Shown one piece after another: positions 7,496 through 13,277 of a stretch of DNA of 13,277 bases. The stretch lies in NCBI GenBank assembly GCA_001275005.1, contig JWZX01002680.1, positions 1-13,277 of the forward strand, in the 5' to 3' direction. Below the pieces are notes generated by a model. It made no database searches and was not told the origin of the DNA. It saw nothing but the letters and a program-made list of their open reading frames with translations. The translations under genes were made by a program, and so were the position numbers. The stretch's first letter is position 1. Each line of letters begins with the position of its first letter. The stretch comes from Chrysochromulina tobinii (lineage: Eukaryota > Haptophyta > Prymnesiales > Chrysochromulinaceae).

Positions 7496-8509
7496 ATGGG
7501 CGTGAGGATTCTGCTGCTCGGTGCATTCGGCCTGGCTAGTGCAAAGCTTTTGCATGCCACCGTACCCGAAAAGGCGCCACTTGAATCCCTCGTGCCCCAC
7601 TTGCACGTGCACGCACATCACGAACCCATGGTGGACACAGCACAATGGCAAATCACTCGCACAGTCGTGTCTAACGGCGCGACAGCCGTCGTGATCTCGA
7701 ACTTCCTCGCGCCGTCGGTGGCTGCCCACTGGCACGCGACGCTCAATGCGACATGGGCAAGCGCGTCGCCCTGCCGCAGCGATCAGAGTGAGTGCGTTGC
7801 GGCGCTGGCGAGCGGCGTTGACGGCGGGCGTTGCTCGTGGCTATACACCACCAACAGCCATGGCGGGAACAAGAAGTTGCGCTCAGTCTGGACCCGAGCC
7901 GAGCGGCGCGAGGAAGTGACGCGCATGTACCAGGCGGGCAGCTTTGCTTACTCGAAGTGGGAGCTCACCGCCTCGCATGCGCTCTACCACGCCGTCGGTG
8001 ACATGATGAATACGCATTCAGTGCGCGTGGCGGTGGCGCGCGCGATGTGGCCAGAGCACGCGAGCGCCGACACGGCCGCGGACCACCTGCGCAACATCTC
8101 CGACTACTTCATCACGGCGTTCGACGATGGCGACTTCTTGTCCACGCACAATGACGGCAGCTCGGGCTCGCTTGCATGGGTGCTGCACCTCTCCCGCGAC
8201 TGGAATCCTACCTCGGGCGGCGAGCTGCGCTTCAACGCGGGCGCACCAAATTCTCCGCAGAGTCGCGGGACGATCGACTTTTCGCCTGGCTTCAACAAGA
8301 TGCTGCTCTTCCTCACGCGGCCGGGCAACACGCCGCACGAGGTACTGCCAGTCAAGCTTGCCAGCACGGACGCAGAGCCGCGCTTCGGTCTGACCGGATG
8401 GTATATGACCAGCGGCGATGCTTTTCAGGGGGGCACCGCCGCGGAGTTTGCTCAGATGAAGGCGGGCGAGTCGAAGGTGAGCCTGCGCGGTGACGACTTG
8501 TGTGTCTAG
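7496..8509 (+). CDS. 2OG-Fe(II) oxygenase, prolyl 4-hydroxylase-like, secreted or endomembrane
   Basis: This 337-residue protein begins with a signal peptide, MGVRILLLGAFGLASA. The C-terminal half carries the double-stranded beta-helix of Fe(II)/2-oxoglutarate oxygenases: the HxD pair in FLSTHNDGSSGSLAWVLHLS (His218, Asp220), SGGELRF, the distal His in NTPHEV (His281), and the 2-oxoglutarate-binding Arg in PRFGLTGWY (Arg296). All four key residues are present, so an active enzyme is expected. Relatives of the P4H class hydroxylate proline in secreted or wall proteins using O2 and 2-oxoglutarate; the substrate here is unknown. The open frame extends upstream to an ATG at 7403, but that would bury the signal peptide behind an Arg-rich leader, so I prefer 7496. 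No intron is seen. The 36-bp element shared with the TypA gene lies about 200 bp upstream. Confidence 0.85.
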   Translation: MGVRILLLGAFGLASAKLLHATVPEKAPLESLVPHLHVHAHHEPMVDTAQWQITRTVVSNGATAVVISNFLAPSVAAHWHATLNATWASASPCRSDQSECVAALASGVDGGRCSWLYTTNSHGGNKKLRSVWTRAERREEVTRMYQAGSFAYSKWELTASHALYHAVGDMMNTHSVRVAVARAMWPEHASADTAADHLRNISDYFITAFDDGDFLSTHNDGSSGSLAWVLHLSRDWNPTSGGELRFNAGAPNSPQSRGTIDFSPGFNKMLLFLTRPGNTPHEVLPVKLASTDAEPRFGLTGWYMTSGDAFQGGTAAEFAQMKAGESKVSLRGDDLCV

Positions 8510-8942
8510 GAACACACAGTCCAGTCAGGTCGGTGTTGACGGTGACTCATGGCCGTGGCAGTCGTTGGCAGCGGATAGCGTTGACATCTTCGATCCACGA
8601 TCGGTCGAGAACGTTGGATGGGCAGGAGGTACCGGGTAGTCGGAAGACCACCGCTTACAAGCTTACCACGTGGGAAAGAGTGACTACTTGAGTACAATTG
8701 CTTGAGTAGTAGTGAGTAACCTTAGAGTTGTCGCACAGGGAATGCGCAGAGAGCCGCACGCCAAGCGAGCAGCCTCCGACCATGCCTCCGACTCACGCCT
8801 GGCCTGGAAGAAAAGCGATCGCTAACGGTGGATACCTCCGCGCGCGCGCCGCGCCGCGCGCGCCCCGGTGTTTGTGAACTACCCGTATGACGGATAGACA
8901 CCGGGACACACACACGCTGAGCGGGCAGTAACAATGCCGTAG
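8510..8942. other. Intergenic spacer, oxygenase to TypA
   Basis: I see no gene here. It contains a repeated CTTGAGTA word (8688-8706 region) and a GC-only block, about 8839-8864, made of CG/GC steps. The TypA promoter element begins at 8943. Confidence 0.5.
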
Positions 8943-8978
8943 CACCGGTTGTCGAGTCTGTCGTGTTAACGTTCACAC
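8943..8978 (+). promoter_or_regulatory. 36-bp upstream element, copy 2
   Basis: This is the second copy of the element at 7259-7294, 34 of 36 bases identical, in the same orientation relative to the downstream gene. It ends 113 bp before the TypA start codon. The core GTGTTAACGTTCACAC (8963-8978) is fully conserved; the two differences lie in the left half. Confidence 0.55.
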
Positions 8979-9091
8979 ACGCGGTCTTTCTACCGGTAAG
9001 TACGACGTGGCACCAAAATCACACACGCACCATGTGTGGACGCGATATCGCGCGGCGTCGGTGAGACGAGCGAGCTTTTTGCCGGGCGAGC

Positions 9092-11065
9092 ATGCGTGCG
9101 GCACTGCGCCGCTGCAGCCTGAGTTGCAGTCCAGCGTTCACGAGTGGGGCTCGGCTCGCTTTGCGGCATCATCCGCTGACGGCTACGCAGTCGCTTCATA
9201 GGCCGCTTGCTGGTGCTGCTGGCAGTCCACGTTTGATGTCTTCGACAGCGTCTGAGACCCGCGACGACGTTCGCAACATTGCCATCGTGGCGCACGTCGA
9301 CCACGGCAAGACGACACTCGTCGATGCGTTACTTCAGGCGACTGCCAGCGTGGAGAGGGCGATCGGCAAAGACGAACGACTGATGGACGGCAACGACCAG
9401 GAGAGGGAGCGAGGCATCACCATCCTCGCAAAGAATACGGCCGTGCACCACAAAGGCGTCAAGATCAACATCGTCGACACGCCGGGTCACGCCGACTTTG
9501 GCGGCGAGGTCGAGCGGGTGCTCAACATGGTCGACAGCGTGCTACTGGTCATCGACGCCGCCGACGGGCCCAAGCCTCAGACACGCTTTGTGCTCAAGAA
9601 GGCCATCGGGATGGGGCTCAAGGTGCTCGTCGTGCTCAACAAGATCGACAAGCCTGCCGCGCGGCCTGAGTACGTGATCGACAAGACTTTTGACCTCTTC
9701 TGCGAGCTGGGCGCGAGCGACGAGCAGACTGATTTTGAAGTTGTGTACACCTCGGCGATCAATCGGCAGTCGGGGCGTACGGCAAAAGTATTGGATTCAA
9801 TGGACCCGTTGCTCGATGCGATCCTCCAGCTGCCCAAGCCGCCTGCCCCCGTCAACGAGCCCCTGCAGCTCCAGATCTCCAACGTGAGCTACGACAACTT
9901 CATCGGCCGGCTGCTCATTGGTCGGGTCCGATCCGGCCGGTTGCTCAAAGGCGTTCCTATTGGGATCAGCAGCGGGCCGGGGGAGGCGCCTCGGATGGTC
10001 AAGTGCTCGCAGATCTTCAAATTTGCGGCCTTTGCGCGCCAGCCCGTCGACGAGGCTTCCGCGGGCGACATCGTTGTGGCCGCGGGCATCCCCGACTTCA
10101 ACATCGGCGACACCTTAGTCGACCTCAAGACTCCGATGCCGCTGCCGCCGATCGCCGTGGAGCAGCCGACGATGTCGATCACCTTAGGCGTCAATCGGTC
10201 GCCATTCAAAGGCAAGTCGGGGGCCAAGTATCTCACCTCGGCCAACATTCGTGAGCGGCTGGCGCGCGAGCTCGAGGTGAACGTGGCTCTGCGCGTGCAG
10301 GACACGGGAGAGGGCGACACGGTGCAATTGTTCGGCCGTGGCTTGTTGCACCTGACCGTGCTCATAGAGACGATGCGGCGCGAGGGCTTTGAGCTCATGG
10401 TCGGCCCGCCCAAGGTGCTCTATCGCGAGGAGCAGGGCACGGGCGCCAAGCTCGAACCCTTTGAGGTGGTCGACATCGACCTGCCGGAGGAGTACTCGGG
10501 GGCGGTCATTGACCTGCTCTCGACACGCAAGGGCAACATGCTCGACATGGGCTCCGCGAATGCGGACGGCATGATCGGCATCCAGTACGAGGTGCCCACG
10601 CGAGGTATGGTTGGCGTCAAGTCACGCCTGATGACGGCGACGCGTGGGCTCGCTGTGATGACGGCAACTTTTGGGGGGTACAAACCCTACGCGGGAGACT
10701 TCCCAGGTCGAAATCGCGGCAACTTGCTCTCGCATGAGCAAGGGACCGCGAGCGCGTACGCCCTGGAGAAGGCCCAGGTGCGCGGCACGCTCTTCACCAA
10801 GCCGAACGACGAAGTCTACGAGGACCAGATCATCGGCATCCACGCGAGTACAGGCGATCTGAAGGTCAACGTCTGCAAGATGAAGCAGCTCACCAACTTC
10901 CGAACCGTCCTGAAGGACGATGCGACCATCCTTCACCCGCCGAAGGTCATGACTCTCGAGGACGCGGTGGAGTACATCGTCGACGGCGAGTTTGTCGAGA
11001 TCACGCCGGATGCGATTCGCGTAGGTATGAGCAAAAAGCAACCGAAGCACCCTGGCCTAGGATGA
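9092..11065 (+). CDS. typA: TypA/BipA-type translational GTPase, organellar
   Basis: This 657-residue protein is a full-length TypA/BipA, an EF-G-like GTPase that binds ribosomes and supports subunit assembly and stress growth. GTPase motifs are all present: P-loop AHVDHGKT (67-74), switch I RERGITI (105-111), DTPGH (129-133), NKID (183-186) and TSA (220-222). Beta-barrel domain II follows (from about 258), then the domain III stretch LFGRGLLHLTVLIETMRREG and the BipA-specific C-terminal domain. After about 52 leader residues the remaining 605 match the bacterial length. The leader (MRAALRRCSLSCSPAFTSGA and on) is basic, with no acidic residue before position 55 and no hydrophobic signal peptide. 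That favours mitochondria over a secondary plastid, where a signal peptide would be expected. No intron is seen. The gene converges on the DUF760 gene; the 36-bp element lies upstream. Confidence 0.95.
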   Translation: MRAALRRCSLSCSPAFTSGARLALRHHPLTATQSLHRPLAGAAGSPRLMSSTASETRDDVRNIAIVAHVDHGKTTLVDALLQATASVERAIGKDERLMDGNDQERERGITILAKNTAVHHKGVKINIVDTPGHADFGGEVERVLNMVDSVLLVIDAADGPKPQTRFVLKKAIGMGLKVLVVLNKIDKPAARPEYVIDKTFDLFCELGASDEQTDFEVVYTSAINRQSGRTAKVLDSMDPLLDAILQLPKPPAPVNEPLQLQISNVSYDNFIGRLLIGRVRSGRLLKGVPIGISSGPGEAPRMVKCSQIFKFAAFARQPVDEASAGDIVVAAGIPDFNIGDTLVDLKTPMPLPPIAVEQPTMSITLGVNRSPFKGKSGAKYLTSANIRERLARELEVNVALRVQDTGEGDTVQLFGRGLLHLTVLIETMRREGFELMVGPPKVLYREEQGTGAKLEPFEVVDIDLPEEYSGAVIDLLSTRKGNMLDMGSANADGMIGIQYEVPTRGMVGVKSRLMTATRGLAVMTATFGGYKPYAGDFPGRNRGNLLSHEQGTASAYALEKAQVRGTLFTKPNDEVYEDQIIGIHASTGDLKVNVCKMKQLTNFRTVLKDDATILHPPKVMTLEDAVEYIVDGEFVEITPDAIRVGMSKKQPKHPGLG

Positions 11066-11687
11066 TAGACAGACGAACGGCGACGATGGCAGTGCGCTTC
11101 GACAGCAACGCGGATCTTGAACGGCCACAAGTCTGCGCCGTCCTCATGCTCATGCGGACCTCCGAGCATGCGAGTGCTCAACACGGCGCCATGCTTCCCC
11201 ACACGCTCATGCGGCTTAGCGGACCATGGTCGGCGTTGGCGGAAGGATGTGGAGCTGCATGTACGGAGCTGTATTTGGTCGTGGAGCATGGAGTTGGTTG
11301 CATGGACGCATCGTTCTACAGCCGAGCCCAATAAGGAGCCGCGAGTGTGGGGATTCATCCGATAGAGATCAGAAGATCTTACGTGGATGGTTAGCCTTAG
11401 CGCTACCCGTGCCCGTGGCCAAATTATGACATATGAGTAAATGAGAACACCGTCACCTAAAAGCTCTAAAAAGAGGACAACCGTGTGCCGTGGGTCCCCC
11501 CAGCTGGCAGTCAAGTCTCCAAAGTCCCTCTCCGTTGTGCGGTTCGCAGCCGCCAACCGTGGTCGCCGCTAGGCGCGTGGCCGGTTGTACCGGCATTGGG
11601 TAGCGGGGGGACCCTAGGCGGCGCGGAGTCAAGCTCGATCCATCCGGCATGTATCGCAGCTGGACCCCCATCTATACGTCTCCTTCG
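11066..11687. other. Convergent intergenic spacer, TypA / DUF760
   Basis: These 622 bp hold both 3' UTRs. A minus-strand stretch at about 11077-11196 (includes HEHEDGADLWPFKIRVAVEA) looks weakly protein-like, but sits in an antisense frame that runs into the TypA gene, so I do not call it. I see no tRNA or repeat. Confidence 0.4.
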
Positions 11688-12674
11688 TCAGCTCCAATAC
11701 TTGTCCTTGAGCGCGTCGCGTGCCTCGAGCTCGCGCAGCCGGTAGCCCGCTACGAGCTGCGTGATGAGCATCTCGCGAAGCTTGGCTGTGGAAGCCGTGA
11801 CGGCGACGTTCTCATCGTACGGGATGTTCATGTCGATGAGGAGCGAGGACACCAGCTGGCTCATGGCCTCGAGCACATCCTGGCTCACCTCGCCTTGAAG
11901 GCTCTGCGCATCCTTCTCGCTCAGTGACTGAATGTACGTGATGAGGCCGCCCACCGGGTTGTCCTTCGCCTCCTTTTTCTTAGCTTCGATCATCTCGGAG
12001 CGCAAGGTCTCGACCTCAGCGCGCAGCTCAGCCATGTACGAGGCGGCGTCGACCTTGACCTCCATACCCTCGCCAATCTTGACCGAGATCGTGCCCCGAA
12101 CGGGCGGTAGCGCTGGTGATTCGTCGCGCGTGCCCTCTTCACTTTCAGCCGAGCCAACCCCTTGAAGCGAAGCGCTCAGCGAGCGCCGATACTCGGCATT
12201 GCGGAACATGTAACCGGTCATCTGCATCGAAAACATGAGCGAGCCCAGATTCTTGCCCGAGGTCGTCACCTTGCTATCCATCACTTGGGCAGGCATGTTG
12301 CCAAGCAGCTGAGCCACTGTGGCCCGCAGAGCGATCTGCACGTCCTTAGGTGCCGACTTTGCAAACTCGCTCACCAGCTCCGGCGGTGCGATGGCCTTGA
12401 TGGCCTTGTAGAAGCGGTTCTCCTCCGTGCTGCTGCGCGCCACGAGCGCCGCCGCCTCCTTATCCCAGTCAACCTCCCTGCCGTCTTTGGAGTAGGCTTT
12501 GGAAGCACTCCAATCAGAGTCGTCGTTCTTGTTGAAAGTATCGTCGTCATCAGGTATATAAGATTGCTGCGCACGAAGGATGGCTGCACGGCGAACAGCA
12601 GTGCCCGAATGCACCGGCACGCGTTGAGGCACATACGCCAGCGTCATGAAAGCCAAGCACGACACGCTTGGCAT
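11688..12674 (-). CDS. DUF760-family protein with two repeats, plastid-type
   Basis: This 328-residue protein carries two copies of a helical domain that I recognise as DUF760, the family of plant plastid proteins that includes UV-B-induced At3g17800. Repeat 1 (about 85-167) has NRFYKAIKAIAPPELVSEFA, LRATVAQLLGNMP and ends MQMTGYMFRNAEYRRSL. Repeat 2 (about 238-324) has GGLITYIQSLSEKDAQSLQG and ends QLVAGYRLRELEARDAL. A charged helix (about 210-237), possibly coiled coil, precedes repeat 2. The N-terminus (MPSVSCLAFMTLAYVPQRVP, then basic, acid-free to about 40) fits a short signal peptide plus transit peptide, with an acidic linker after it. The biochemical role of the family is unknown. The start is the first ATG, at 12674; the open frame reaches 12680 with only a TTG. 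No intron is seen. Confidence 0.8.
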   Translation of the reverse strand: MPSVSCLAFMTLAYVPQRVPVHSGTAVRRAAILRAQQSYIPDDDDTFNKNDDSDWSASKAYSKDGREVDWDKEAAALVARSSTEENRFYKAIKAIAPPELVSEFAKSAPKDVQIALRATVAQLLGNMPAQVMDSKVTTSGKNLGSLMFSMQMTGYMFRNAEYRRSLSASLQGVGSAESEEGTRDESPALPPVRGTISVKIGEGMEVKVDAASYMAELRAEVETLRSEMIEAKKKEAKDNPVGGLITYIQSLSEKDAQSLQGEVSQDVLEAMSQLVSSLLIDMNIPYDENVAVTASTAKLREMLITQLVAGYRLRELEARDALKDKYWS

Positions 12675-12846
12675 GTGCAATGAGTGTTTTTATGTTGTGG
12701 ATGGATGAGATCTCGTCCCGCCAGATGCACGCAAGGACCTTGAACAGGACTCGTTTCAGAACGCGTACATGCAACTCAGCTTCGCACAGCTGGAAAAGTT
12801 CAGCTCACACTAACTCCCATGCGGCTATTTCATTCCCTGGCCGTGT
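12675..12846. other. Short spacer upstream of DUF760 gene
   Basis: These 172 bp separate two minus-strand genes and must hold the DUF760 promoter and the 3' UTR of the sulfotransferase gene. I see no TATA box and no copy of the 36-bp element. Confidence 0.4.
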
Positions 12847-13277
12847 TCAACCACGCAGCCGTTCCCGGTCAGCAAGAGGCGCGCCGGCCCACAGACTCGC
12901 ACGCGTACGTGCGTCGATGCCACCTTCGCGTGCGCAGTCTTGTCGGGGTGGAAGGCGCAGGTCAAGGAAGCGAGAGCCCTGATGGTCACAAGGCGTCACA
13001 GCAATCTCATGGACGTGTATGAGCGAGTAGAGGCGTTCCGTGAACGGCCGGTACAGCTCTACGAGCGCATCTCGATGGCGAGGCAACATTTTGCCACGGC
13101 CGCAAGCCTTCGAGTTCTGCTTGCCTTTGCCTCGCACGCGAGCGACGGCCTCAGCGGTGATGGCCGAAGGCATGCCTGCGTGGCGTAGCACATCTCTGAG
13201 CACGACGGCGGGGCGGCGCGCGTAGCCAGCAAAGGAGACGAGCAGGAACTGCGACGGCTCAAAGTATGTGAGCCACC
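12847..13277 (-). CDS. Sulfotransferase, C-terminal part (5' end outside window)
   Basis: The frame is open from the right edge (first full codon at 13275) to the stop at 12849-12847, about 142 residues. WLTYFEPSQFLLVSFAGY, then PAVVLRDVLRHAGMP, matches the 3' PAPS-binding region and following helix of Golgi-type sulfotransferases (pattern: W...F...Q.L.....L...P..VL..V..FLG.P). LPRHRDALVELYRPFTERLY matches the usual closing helix. These enzymes move sulfate from PAPS to sugars or other acceptors; the acceptor is not readable. The catalytic P-loop end lies beyond the window. Homologues normally stop soon after the closing helix, but here about 55 further residues follow with no recognisable domain, which may be a missed intron, a frame break or a real tail. 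Confidence 0.7.
   Translation of the reverse strand, partial: WLTYFEPSQFLLVSFAGYARRPAVVLRDVLRHAGMPSAITAEAVARVRGKGKQNSKACGRGKMLPRHRDALVELYRPFTERLYSLIHVHEIAVTPCDHQGSRFLDLRLPPRQDCAREGGIDARTRASLWAGAPLADRERLRG

Noticed and set aside
10933-11556. 207-codon minus-strand open frame over the TypA 3' end
   Set aside because: Its end lies antisense to conserved TypA codons; one middle stretch (11077-11196) looks mildly protein-like but has no start, family or clear bias.
1-13277. CRISPR array, bacterial operon, toxin-antitoxin or phage system
   Set aside because: There are no regularly spaced repeats, ribosome-binding sites or co-directional gene clusters; gene content is eukaryotic.

Overview
The window looks like nuclear DNA from a GC-rich single-celled eukaryote, most likely an alga with a secondary plastid (haptophyte-like; the exact lineage is a guess). 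The reasons are eukaryotic protein families (2OG-Fe(II) oxygenase with a signal peptide, arrestin-like fold, STI1/Hip-type protein, DUF760 plastid protein, organellar TypA), N-terminal organelle leaders, no ribosome-binding sites or operons, third-position GC bias in genes, and one clear GT-AG spliceosomal intron.

Layout from left to right. Positions 1-1833 hold no intact gene, but two minus-strand stretches (about 2-117 and 685-1060) read as GC3-rich protein broken by one-base frame changes. A mitochondrial-looking hotdog thioesterase (1834-2631, minus) and a SAP-SAP/GM-rich/STI1 protein (2793-3743, plus) diverge from a 161-bp spacer. A small secretory or plastid-type membrane protein follows (3936-4555, plus; one frame break at 4304). 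It converges on a two-exon arrestin-like protein with a C-terminal membrane anchor (4912-6848, minus). That gene diverges from a signal-peptide-bearing 2OG-Fe(II) oxygenase (7496-8509, plus). An organellar TypA/BipA GTPase (9092-11065, plus) converges on a DUF760 plastid-type protein (11688-12674, minus). The C-terminal part of a sulfotransferase (12847 to the right edge, minus) ends the window.

The genes do not form a pathway; this is a compact, mixed-function nuclear neighbourhood with short spacers. The most interesting observations are: (1) the 74-bp intron of the arrestin-like gene, bounded by 27-bp direct repeats (25/27 identical) whose period equals the intron length, a signature of recent intron gain; (2) a 36-bp element (34/36 identical) with a near-palindromic core, found upstream of both the oxygenase and TypA genes; (3) retention of that intron would keep the frame open and give a form lacking the membrane anchor; (4) four frame breaks that would each be healed by one extra base in a short A or G run, which suggests either decay or assembly indels. 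I did not find a convincing new multi-gene system.
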